Shown here: positions 1 through 6,056 of the stretch, one piece after another | Layout: the number at the start of each line of letters is the position of its first letter | How positions within the stretch are numbered: the stretch's first letter is position 1 | NCBI GenBank assembly: GCA_008975185.1 | Contig: BFAU01000049.1 | Span: 1 to 13,866, forward strand | Length of the DNA: 13,866 nt | DNA from: a bacterium MnTg04 | GTDB taxonomy: Bacteria; Pseudomonadota; Gammaproteobacteria; Steroidobacterales; MnTg04 | Direction: 5' to 3' | Notes under the pieces: model-generated | Told to the model about the DNA's origin: nothing | The model's database searches: none | The model's input: the letters and a program-made list of their open reading frames with translations, nothing else | Program-made: the position numbers and the translations under genes

Positions 1-584
1 AAAACAGGAAGCGCTTGCGTGCCTTCGCCGGTTTGCCGGCAGAACCGCGGTGGTTGCGACAGGCGCACGGTAACCGCGTCGTCGATCTTGCGTCAGGGTC
101 AATGCCGGCTGCCGCCGATGCATCGGTCAGCAGCGGGCCGGGCCAGGTTTGTGCGATTCTGAGCGCCGATTGCCTGTCCGTCTTGCTGTGCAGCGACGAT
201 GGCAAGCAGGTCGCAGCGATACATGCGGGTTGGCAGGGCCTGGCCGGTGGCGTTATCGAAGCGGCATTGAAAAAAATGTCCTGCGACGGATCGCAACTGC
301 TCGCCTGGCTGGGGCCGGCGATCGGACCGGCCGCCTACCAGGTCGGCGCGAACGTCAGGAATGTATTTATTGAAAAAAGCCAGGCCAGCGCGATTTTCTT
401 CGCCGAGGATGGACCCGGTCACTGGAAAATGGACCTGTATGGCTTGGCGCGCCATATACTTGAAGCGCGGGGGGTCGGCGTGTTTGGCGGAGATTTTTGT
501 ACGTACACCGATTCGCAGCGGTTTTTTTCTTTCCGGCGCGACGACCGCTGCGGGCGCCAGGCGTGCATGATCTGGTTGCAGTGA
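1..584 (+). CDS. pgeF: PgeF/YfiH family peptidoglycan editing factor (polyphenol oxidase/laccase-domain protein), 5' truncated
   Basis: The reading frame is open from the window edge, so the N-terminal part (by comparison with E. coli YfiH, roughly 50 residues) lies outside. The TTG at 15 is an internal leucine codon: the preceding visible residues NRKR belong to the family's conserved block. Family landmarks follow in order: the LRQAHGNRVV block with the first zinc-site His (codon 66-68), the SADC block with the Cys (171-173) and the IHAGW block with the second His (222-224). The GPAIGP motif and a C-terminal CTYTD...RFFSFRRD...GR block follow. The His-Cys spacing (35) and Cys-His spacing (17) fit the known zinc triad. 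Known role: a cytoplasmic enzyme that in E. coli prevents incorporation of wrong residues into muropeptide precursors; purine nucleoside phosphorylase and oxidase activities are also reported for the family. In enterobacteria it sits directly before clpB; here a transporter intervenes. Confidence 0.96.
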   Translation, partial: NRKRLRAFAGLPAEPRWLRQAHGNRVVDLASGSMPAAADASVSSGPGQVCAILSADCLSVLLCSDDGKQVAAIHAGWQGLAGGVIEAALKKMSCDGSQLLAWLGPAIGPAAYQVGANVRNVFIEKSQASAIFFAEDGPGHWKMDLYGLARHILEARGVGVFGGDFCTYTDSQRFFSFRRDDRCGRQACMIWLQ

Positions 585-672
585 CGACACGCTTTGCTTT
601 GTGCCTTGCCGGCTGTACATCGTTACAATCGGCCGGTCCGTAACGAGCGAAATTTTTAGGGGAATGGATTAA

Positions 673-1452
673 ATGCCGGTATTGGCGTGGATAGTCTTTT
701 TTACCTTCCTCGGCGGTGTGTTAAGCGCACTGGCGGCCAGCGTCCTGTTGCTGTTTTCGAAAAAGCGGCGCGTCGGCCTGTTGCCTCACCTCGTGAGTTT
801 CGCGACCGGCGCCCTGCTTGGAGCGGCTTTTCTCGGCCTGCTTCCCCATGCGCTCGATGGCGCCGGCGTCGACAGTTACCATCGAATCGGCGCGACCGTG
901 CTGTCCGGTATCCTGGTATTTTTCCTGCTCGAAAAACTGGTGCTTTGGCGCCACTGCCACCACGACGACTGCGAAGCGCACGGGCCGAGCGACCAGCACC
1001 GGGCGAGCGCGTCCGGCGTGATGATCCTGGTCGGCGACGGGATCCATAATTTTCTCGATGGCCTGTTGATTGCCGCCGCTTTTCTGACCGATATTCACCT
1101 CGGTGTGGTGACCGCCATCGCGGTAATCGCACATGAAATTCCACAGGAAGTGGGCGACCTCGCGGTTTTGCTGAACGCCGGCCTGAATAGAGGCAAGGCA
1201 TTCACCCTGAATTTGCTGGTCAGCCTGACATCGGTCCTCGGCGGCATTGCCGGCTGGGCCTGGCTCGATCAGGCCACCGAATTGTTGCCCTACGTCCTGG
1301 CCATCGCCGCATCGAGTTTTCTGTATATCGCCGTCGCCGATCTGATCCCCGGCTTGCACCGCAACGTCGAAGCCAGGGCCAGCCTGTTGCAGGTATTGTT
1401 GATCGCCGCCGGCGTGTTTGTCGTCGCCGCGACCCACCAGGCGGTCCATTGA
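673..1452 (+). CDS. ZIP family divalent metal transporter
   Basis: The 259-residue integral membrane protein has about seven or eight hydrophobic segments and belongs to the ZIP (Zrt/Irt-like) family, which moves Zn2+ or other divalent metals into the cytoplasm. The two signature metal-binding helices are present: HNFLDG at residues 125-130 and HEIPQE at 154-159. Between the third and fourth segments lies a cytosolic metal-binding loop (residues 94-109) with H94, C95, H96, H97, D98, D99, C100 and H103. It resembles bacterial GufA/ZIP7-like members more than E. coli ZupT, but substrate cannot be set from sequence. The ATG is supported by an AGGGGA ribosome binding site at 658-663. A TACAAT hexamer at 624-629 lacks a good -35, so the gene may be read through from pgeF, 88 bp upstream. 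It sits where pgeF and clpB are usually adjacent, which suggests a later insertion into that locus. Confidence 0.93.
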   Translation: MPVLAWIVFFTFLGGVLSALAASVLLLFSKKRRVGLLPHLVSFATGALLGAAFLGLLPHALDGAGVDSYHRIGATVLSGILVFFLLEKLVLWRHCHHDDCEAHGPSDQHRASASGVMILVGDGIHNFLDGLLIAAAFLTDIHLGVVTAIAVIAHEIPQEVGDLAVLLNAGLNRGKAFTLNLLVSLTSVLGGIAGWAWLDQATELLPYVLAIAASSFLYIAVADLIPGLHRNVEARASLLQVLLIAAGVFVVAATHQAVH

Positions 1453-1462
1453 CCCGAATATT

Positions 1463-1516
1463 TCACCGACGATCCGCGATCCCGGGTGACATGCAGCTTT
1501 GGCTGCTCGTCGGTGA
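1463..1516. repeat. Perfect 10-bp inverted repeat enclosing a small hairpin
   Basis: TCACCGACGA (1463-1472) is perfectly complementary to TCGTCGGTGA (1507-1516). Directly stacked on the right arm is a second perfect stem, GCAGC-TTTG-GCTGC (1493-1506), leaving a 20-nt bulge (1473-1492) on the left side. The right arm ends exactly where the -35 box of the candidate heat-shock promoter begins. No T-run follows, so it is not a classical terminator. It could be a factor-dependent 3' end for the transporter mRNA, a protein-binding operator, or a cruciform. The pairing is seen in the sequence; the role is unknown. Confidence 0.7.
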
Positions 1517-1545
1517 CTTGATAAAACGCGCCGAAACCCCCATTT
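1517..1545 (+). promoter_or_regulatory. Candidate sigma-32 (RpoH) heat-shock promoter for clpB
   Basis: CTTGATA (1517-1523) and CCCCATTT (1538-1545) are separated by 14 bp. The RpoH consensus is CTTGAAA, about 11-16 bp, CCCCATNT; the only mismatch in the -35 heptamer is T for A, and the -10 element fits completely. clpB is a classic RpoH regulon member. A start of transcription about 7 bp downstream (around 1552) would give a leader of roughly 220 nt containing the palindromic repeat at 1562-1729. Confidence 0.8.
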
Positions 1546-1561
1546 AACAGGCAATCAGAGC

Positions 1562-1729
1562 CTAGGAGCCTGTCAGACTTAGGGTTATTCTACTGCGGCG
1601 GCGGGAAATCGGCCCATTTTTCCGATCCTTTTCGTTGAATAGAACCACTATTCGCCTCAAACGATCAAAAAAATGACCTCGATTTCCCACACGCCTCGCT
1701 ACGAACACCTAAGTCCGGCAGGCTCCTAG
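1562..1729. repeat. 168-bp long palindromic, MITE-like element in the clpB leader
   Basis: The termini are near-perfect inverted repeats: 1562-1583 against 1708-1729 match at 20 of 22 positions, both beginning CTAGGAGCCTG when read inward. The symmetry continues inside: GGGAAATCG (1603-1611) pairs with CGATTTCCC (1680-1688), CATTTTT and GATC (1615-1627) pair with 1663-1674, and the centre is GAATAG-AACCA-CTATTC (1637-1653). All pairs share nearly one dyad axis at about 1645, so almost the whole element can fold as one long hairpin. There is no room for a transposase. CTAG at each end could be a target duplication or part of the terminal repeat. It resembles a non-autonomous MITE; the parent transposon is not identifiable here. 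It sits between the heat-shock promoter and the clpB start codon. Confidence 0.8.
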
Positions 1730-1774
1730 CGCCGAGCGTTTTTCGCCGGGCGGATTTTTATCGGGGTACCCACC

Positions 1775-4351
1775 ATGCGGATGGACAAATTAACCAGCAA
1801 GCTGCAGATAGCGCTGGCCGACGCACAGTCGCTGGCACTGGGTCGCGACAACCCGTTTATCGAACCGGTGCATCTGATGATCGCGCTGCTGAATCAGCAA
1901 GGCGGCAGCGTGCGGCACCTGCTCGCCAAGGCAGGCGCCAACGTCAACCTGTTGCGCTCTCAGTTGGGCGAGGCGGTCGACAGGCTGGCACAGGTCGAGG
2001 GGACGCCCGGCGAGGTGCATATTTCCAATGAGCTGAACCGCTTGCTCAATGTCATGGACAAGCTCGCTCAGGACCGGGGCGACCAGTTTATTACCAGCGA
2101 GTTGTTTGTACTCGCAGCGCTGGGCGGCAAAGGTGGGCTCGCCAAACTCCTGGGCGATTGCGGTGCGGTCAAGGGCGCCGTGGAGAAAGCGATCGACGAT
2201 CTGCGCGGCGGCCAGCCGGTCAACGACCCCAATGCGGAAGATAACCGCCAGGCGCTGCAGAAATACACCATCGATCTGACCGAACTGGCCGAACAAGCGA
2301 AGCTGGACCCGGTGATCGGCCGCGATGACGAAATTCGCCGCACCATCCAGGTATTGCAAAGGCGAACCAAGAACAACCCGGTCCTGATCGGCGAACCTGG
2401 TGTCGGCAAGACCGCGATCGTCGAGGGCCTGGCGCAGCGCATCGTCAACGGCGAGGTTCCAGAGAGCCTGCGCGACAAACGCCTGCTGTCGCTGGACATG
2501 GGCGCACTGATCGCCGGCGCGAAATTTCGCGGAGAATTCGAAGAACGGTTGAAAGCCGTTCTCAACGACCTGGCCAAACAGGAAGGCCGGATCATCCTGT
2601 TTATCGATGAGATGCACACGATGGTCGGCGCCGGCAAGGCGGAAGGGGCGATGGATGCCGGCAATATGCTCAAGCCGGCGCTCGCGCGCGGCGAATTGCA
2701 TTGCGTCGGTGCCACGACCCTCGACGAGTATCGCAAGCATGTGGAAAAAGACGCGGCGCTTGAACGGCGTTTCCAGAAAGTGCTGGTCGCCGAACCGAGC
2801 GTCGAAGATACGATCGCGATACTCAGGGGCCTGAAAGAGAAATACGAGGTACACCACGGCGTCGAGATTACCGACCCGGCCATAATCGCCGCCGCGACGA
2901 TGTCGCATCGTTATATCAGCGACCGGCAGCTACCGGACAAGGCGATCGACCTGATCGACGAGGCCGCCTCTTTGATCCGTATGGAAATAGATTCCAAGCC
3001 CGAAGAACTGGATCGCAGGGAGCGGTGGCTGATCCAGTTGAAGATTCAGCGCGAGGCGTTGAAAAAGGAAACCGACAAGGCGTCGAAAAAACGGCTTGCG
3101 GACCTGGAAGGGGAGATCGCCGAGAAGGCAGTCGAGTATTCCGATCTGGAGGAAATCTGGAAGGCGGAGAAGGCGCTCGTGCAGGGCGCTTCGCACATCA
3201 AGGAAGAACTGGAACGCGCGCGCACGGAACTGGAAACGGCGCACCGTGCACAGGACCTGGCGCGGGCATCCGAACTCCAGTACGGGCGAATCCCCGAACT
3301 CGAAGCCGAACTCGAGCAGGCTGCCGAAGCCGAGTCCCGGGAACTTCAGTTGTTGCGCAACAAGGTCACCGAAGACGAAGTGGCCGATGTCGTGTCCAAG
3401 TGGACCGGGATACCGGTCAGCAAGATGCTGGAGGGGGAGAAAGACAAGCTGCTGCGGATGGAGGCGGAGATCGCCAGGCGGGTGGTTGGGCAGGACGAAG
3501 CAGTCACCGCAGTGGCCGATGCGATCAGACGATCACGCGCCGGTTTGTCGGACCCGAACCGTCCCAATGGATCCTTCCTGTTTCTCGGGCCGACCGGCGT
3601 GGGCAAGACCGAGCTCACCAAGGCGCTCGCGGCGTTCCTGTTCGATACCGAAGACGCCATGGTGCGCATCGACATGTCCGAGTTCATGGAAAAGCACTCG
3701 GTTGCCAGGCTGATTGGCGCACCGCCAGGGTACGTCGGCTATGAGGAAGGCGGTTACCTGACCGAAGCGATCCGGCGCCGGCCGTATTCGGTGATCCTGC
3801 TGGACGAAATCGAAAAGGCGCACCCGGATGTCTTCAATGTGCTGTTGCAGGTACTCGACGACGGCCGGCTGACCGATGGTCAGGGGCGCACCGTCGATTT
3901 TCGCAACGCCGTGATCGTGATGACCTCCAACCTGGGTTCGCAGCGCATCCAGGAGCTCAGCGGCGAGACGAATTACGCGCAAATGAAATCCGAGGTGCTC
4001 GAAATTCTCGGCCAGCACTTCCGGCCGGAGTTCATCAACCGGGTGGACGATATCGTCGTGTTCCATCCGCTGTCGCGTGAGGATATTCGCGCCATCGTCG
4101 ATATCCAGGTTGCCCACCTGGCCGTAAGGCTGGCCGAGAGGGATATCATCCTGCAGCTCAGCGACGCAGCCAGCGATCGGATCGCCAACACCGGCTTCGA
4201 CCCGGTCTACGGGGCTCGGCCTTTGAAGCGCGTGATCCAGCAGCAACTGGAAAATCCGCTTGCGCAGCGGATCCTCGCCGGAGATTTCGGTCCCGGTACG
4301 ACGATCGAGGTAGATGCCGGCAAGGACGGATTAAGCTTCAGTCGCGATTGA
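1775..4351 (+). CDS. clpB: ATP-dependent disaggregase ClpB (Hsp104-type AAA+ chaperone)
   Basis: The 858-residue product matches the usual length (E. coli 857). ClpB hexamers pull polypeptides out of aggregates in the cytoplasm, working with DnaK/DnaJ/GrpE. Domains in order are: the N-terminal Clp_N repeat domain (about 1-150), AAA+ module 1 with Walker A GEPGVGKT (206-213), Walker B with D278/E279 and pore loop GAKFRGEF. Then come the coiled-coil M-domain (about 410-530, rich in Lys/Glu heptads), and AAA+ module 2 with Walker A GPTGVGKT, pore motif GYVGYEEGG and Walker B ILLDEIEKAH, ending in the C-terminal D2-small domain. The ATG at 1775 matches the family's MRxDKLT start; a second Met is two codons later. 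The Shine-Dalgarno is weak (GGGG around 1763). Expression is probably heat-induced from the RpoH-type promoter at 1517-1545, through a leader with a long palindrome. No key residue is missing. Confidence 0.98.
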   Translation: MRMDKLTSKLQIALADAQSLALGRDNPFIEPVHLMIALLNQQGGSVRHLLAKAGANVNLLRSQLGEAVDRLAQVEGTPGEVHISNELNRLLNVMDKLAQDRGDQFITSELFVLAALGGKGGLAKLLGDCGAVKGAVEKAIDDLRGGQPVNDPNAEDNRQALQKYTIDLTELAEQAKLDPVIGRDDEIRRTIQVLQRRTKNNPVLIGEPGVGKTAIVEGLAQRIVNGEVPESLRDKRLLSLDMGALIAGAKFRGEFEERLKAVLNDLAKQEGRIILFIDEMHTMVGAGKAEGAMDAGNMLKPALARGELHCVGATTLDEYRKHVEKDAALERRFQKVLVAEPSVEDTIAILRGLKEKYEVHHGVEITDPAIIAAATMSHRYISDRQLPDKAIDLIDEAASLIRMEIDSKPEELDRRERWLIQLKIQREALKKETDKASKKRLADLEGEIAEKAVEYSDLEEIWKAEKALVQGASHIKEELERARTELETAHRAQDLARASELQYGRIPELEAELEQAAEAESRELQLLRNKVTEDEVADVVSKWTGIPVSKMLEGEKDKLLRMEAEIARRVVGQDEAVTAVADAIRRSRAGLSDPNRPNGSFLFLGPTGVGKTELTKALAAFLFDTEDAMVRIDMSEFMEKHSVARLIGAPPGYVGYEEGGYLTEAIRRRPYSVILLDEIEKAHPDVFNVLLQVLDDGRLTDGQGRTVDFRNAVIVMTSNLGSQRIQELSGETNYAQMKSEVLEILGQHFRPEFINRVDDIVVFHPLSREDIRAIVDIQVAHLAVRLAERDIILQLSDAASDRIANTGFDPVYGARPLKRVIQQQLENPLAQRILAGDFGPGTTIEVDAGKDGLSFSRD

Positions 4352-4355
4352 TCAC

Positions 4356-4382
4356 CGCATCGGGCCTGAAGGCCCTCCTACA
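4356..4382 (-). repeat. REP-type palindrome, copy A
   Basis: Read on the minus strand it starts TGTAGGAGGGCC and contains the stem GGGCCT-GA-AGGCCC (4362-4375). GTAG followed by a GC-rich imperfect hairpin is the hallmark of REP elements mobilised by RAYT (TnpA-REP) enzymes. It begins 5 bp after the clpB stop and faces copy B tail to tail, forming a BIME-like pair. It may also act as the 3' end stabiliser of the clpB mRNA. Confidence 0.75.
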
Positions 4383-4397
4383 ATCCAAACGTTACAT

Positions 4398-4420
4398 GTA
4401 GGAGCGGCTTCAGCCGCGAA
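4398..4420 (+). repeat. REP-type palindrome, copy B
   Basis: GTAGGAGCGGCTTCAGCCGC has the tetranucleotide GTAG (4398-4401) and a perfect 6-bp stem GCGGCT-TC-AGCCGC (4404-4417). This sequence type is abundant in Pseudomonas and related Gammaproteobacteria. It is inverted relative to copy A, 15 bp away, and lies 40 bp before the start of the dehydrogenase gene, so it is probably in that gene's leader or promoter region. Confidence 0.78.
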
Positions 4421-4460
4421 ATGTGCTTAAATCCGGCCTGCGACCAGGAGGTAGCCGTTC

Positions 4461-5582
4461 ATGAATCTGAAACTCTTCGCCCTGTCGGCCTTGCTGCTCA
4501 TTGCTATTTTCGTACTGGCTGTCGATGCGCACGCACAAAGCGCCGATGCCGCCGAACTGATTGCCAGCCTCGGACTGCGGGCAAGCGACACCGCGAGCCG
4601 CGACTTGCCCAACTGGCGGAAGCCGGAAAAAATCGTCGTCCTGACCGGCTCGCAACAACGCATCGACTGGCTGGCCGAGGCCGCACCCGGGGTCGAACTG
4701 GTTGCCGCGGCAAACCCTGAGGCGGTCATGCGGGAAATTTCCGATGCCCAGGTTTTCCTGGGTTTTTGTATGTTGCCCGCCATCAAGGCCGGTACCGGGC
4801 TGACCTGGGTGCAATCCATGTCTGCCGGCGTCGGCCGATGTGTCGCGGACAATACTTTGCAGGAGCGGGGCGTGCTGCTGACCAATGCGCAAAGCCTGTA
4901 CGGGCCAGCCATGTCGGAACACACGATCGCCTTGTTGCTGGCGTTGAACCGGCGCCTTGACAGTTCCGCGATGCAGCGGGCGAAGTCGTGCTGGGGTTGT
5001 GGCGGGGACCGCTCCGACCCGAGCCGCTGGGAACTGCCGGGCCGGACCATGCTGGTGGTCGGGCTGGGTGGCATCGGCACCGCGGTGGCGAGGAAGGCTC
5101 ACGCATTGGGCATGCGCGTGATCGCAACCCGCAACAGCCGTCGCGAAGGACCGGAGTTCGTCGAGTATGTCGGGCTTGCCGATGAACTGATGGGGCTGGT
5201 ACCCGAAGCCGATGCGATCGTCAATGTGACGCCGCTGACCCCGGCGACGACCGGTCTGTTCGATGCCGCTTTTTTCAAGGCGATGAAACCGACCGCCTAT
5301 TTCATCAATATCGGCCGGGGCCGCAGCGTCGTAACCGACGACCTGGTCGCGGCGATCAAAAATGGCGAACTGGCGGGCGCCGGACTCGATGTGACCGATC
5401 CCGAGCCACTGCCATCCGATCACGAATTGTGGGCCCTGCCCAGGGTCATTATCACGCCGCATGTATCGGCGAGTTCCGACAAGTCATCCGACCGCCGCTG
5501 GATCCTGGTCAAGGAAAACCTGCGCCGCTATATCGCGGGCGAACCGATGCTGTCGGTGGTTGACCTGGAGCGGGGGTATTGA
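4461..5582 (+). CDS. D-2-hydroxyacid dehydrogenase (NAD(P)-dependent) with predicted signal peptide
   Basis: The 373-residue protein belongs to the D-isomer-specific 2-hydroxyacid dehydrogenase family, which interconverts 2-oxoacids and D-2-hydroxyacids. The nucleotide-binding motif is GLGGIG (201-206). The catalytic triad is complete: R286 (in NIGRG), E315 (in DPEP) and H334 (in TPHVSA), with spacings of 29 and 19 residues. The start is well supported by AGGAGG (4446-4451), 9 nt before the ATG. That start gives an N-terminus with Lys4, a hydrophobic core (about 6-21) and an AHA|Q cleavage site after residue 25, i.e. a Sec signal peptide, which is odd for a cofactor-dependent cytosolic enzyme family. 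Two Cys (C177, C180) lie in a short insertion before the Rossmann fold. Substrate is unknown. The gene is isolated, with REP palindromes on both sides. The enzyme class is sure; the export is inferred. Confidence 0.92.
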   Translation: MNLKLFALSALLLIAIFVLAVDAHAQSADAAELIASLGLRASDTASRDLPNWRKPEKIVVLTGSQQRIDWLAEAAPGVELVAAANPEAVMREISDAQVFLGFCMLPAIKAGTGLTWVQSMSAGVGRCVADNTLQERGVLLTNAQSLYGPAMSEHTIALLLALNRRLDSSAMQRAKSCWGCGGDRSDPSRWELPGRTMLVVGLGGIGTAVARKAHALGMRVIATRNSRREGPEFVEYVGLADELMGLVPEADAIVNVTPLTPATTGLFDAAFFKAMKPTAYFINIGRGRSVVTDDLVAAIKNGELAGAGLDVTDPEPLPSDHELWALPRVIITPHVSASSDKSSDRRWILVKENLRRYIAGEPMLSVVDLERGY

Positions 5583-5588
5583 ATCGAT

Positions 5589-5612
5589 GCAGGAGGGCCC
5601 TCAGGCCCGATG
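5589..5612 (+). repeat. REP-type palindrome, copy C (degenerate)
   Basis: It carries GCAG instead of GTAG (5589-5592), followed by the stem GGGCC-CTCA-GGCCC (5595-5608) and the tail CGATGCG. Read on its strand, its sequence AGGAGGGCC(c/t)TCAGGCCCGATGCG is nearly identical to copy A read on the minus strand, with one internal difference. It starts 7 bp after the dehydrogenase stop codon, so that gene is bracketed by REP elements. Confidence 0.7.
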
Positions 5613-5633
5613 CGACCATTGGCCATTCCAACG

Positions 5634-5639
5634 TATAAT
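5634..5639 (+). promoter_or_regulatory. Perfect -10 hexamer upstream of the small lysine-rich ORF
   Basis: TATAAT is an exact match to the sigma-70 -10 consensus and lies 35 bp before the ATG at 5674. The -35 position at 17-bp spacing (5611-5616, TGCGAC) is poor, and there is no extended -10 TG. The position between REP copy C and a strong ribosome binding site supports a promoter, but only weakly. Confidence 0.4.
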
Positions 5640-5673
5640 GAGTCTGACGTGGTACGGATAAGGAGCGAACAGC

Positions 5674-5790
5674 ATGTCCAAAGACCGCAGCCCGAATAAA
5701 GAAGGCAAGAAGGAACCGACGATGACCCCGAAAGAACGGAAGGCGGCGAAGAGGGCCAAGAAAGAGGCCATGAAGTCTCAGCTCCGCTGA
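5674..5790 (+). CDS. Small lysine-rich hypothetical protein (38 aa)
   Basis: ATG at 5674 to TGA at 5790 encodes 38 residues, about 40 percent Lys/Arg, with the repetitive core KERKAAKRAKKEAMK and no Cys, aromatic or membrane segment. AAGGAG (5660-5665) lies 8 nt before the ATG and a TATAAT box lies upstream, so expression is likely. The second half looks able to form a basic amphipathic helix, as in small nucleic-acid- or ribosome-binding peptides, but no family can be named. It stands alone between the dehydrogenase and an AT-rich patch. A chance ORF with such a good ribosome binding site and biased composition is less likely than a real gene. Function is unknown. Confidence 0.6.
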   Translation: MSKDRSPNKEGKKEPTMTPKERKAAKRAKKEAMKSQLR

Positions 5791-5915
5791 AATTCTGACC
5801 GCGACGAAACCGCTGGGGGAATTCCACGTGCTTGACTCAACCGCCGGTGGAAGCGGGGCAGAACCCGACCATTACGCAAAATCCACATTTCAATCTTTGA
5901 CTGTGCATTGCTCAT
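5791..5915. other. Intergenic AT-rich stretch, no recognisable element
   Basis: This stretch between the small ORF and the lipoprotein region contains no clear terminator. TTGACT at 5897-5902 resembles a -35 box, but only AAAAAT at 5922-5927 (19-bp spacing) could serve as a -10. I see no repeat or RNA gene here. Base composition shifts towards A+T from about 5870 to 6200 compared with the rest of the window. Confidence 0.4.
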
Positions 5916-6056
5916 ATGCGCAAAAATAGTGGGTTTGTGACGCAGCTCAACGACTTAATTTCTCAAAAAGTATTCAATAACGCCGTGGGTAACCGGGAAC
6001 GCCCCTTTTATCCAGATGGCAGCCATATGGGAGTAATGATTCAGAGGATGCTATGA
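5916..6056 (+). CDS. Possible 46-codon ORF coupled to the small lipoprotein gene
   Basis: ATG at 5916 runs to a TGA at 6054-6056, giving a 46-residue peptide that begins MRKNSGFVTQLND and ends MGVMIQRML. Its stop overlaps the ATG of the next gene as ATGA, the arrangement typical of translational coupling. Against it: no Shine-Dalgarno precedes the ATG, there is no recognisable family, and the next gene has its own ribosome binding site. It could also be the degraded tail of a lost gene. Confidence is low. Confidence 0.25.
   Translation: MRKNSGFVTQLNDLISQKVFNNAVGNRERPFYPDGSHMGVMIQRML

Noticed and set aside
624..629. TACAAT as a -10 box for the transporter gene
   Set aside because: The best -35 candidates are TTGTGC at 19-bp spacing or TTGCCG at 12 bp; neither is convincing.
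721..1554. 277-codon minus-strand open frame across the transporter gene
   Set aside because: It is the antisense shadow of a gene with clear ZIP motifs; its Gln/Asp/Gly-rich translation is typical of such shadows.
1790..2908. 372-codon open frame on the minus strand inside clpB
   Set aside because: It is a shadow of the GC-rich clpB reading frame, with no family resemblance; other antisense frames across clpB are the same.
5897..5927. TTGACT/AAAAAT promoter for the lipoprotein region
   Set aside because: The -10 is poor and the spacer is 19 bp in an A+T-rich stretch where such matches arise by chance.
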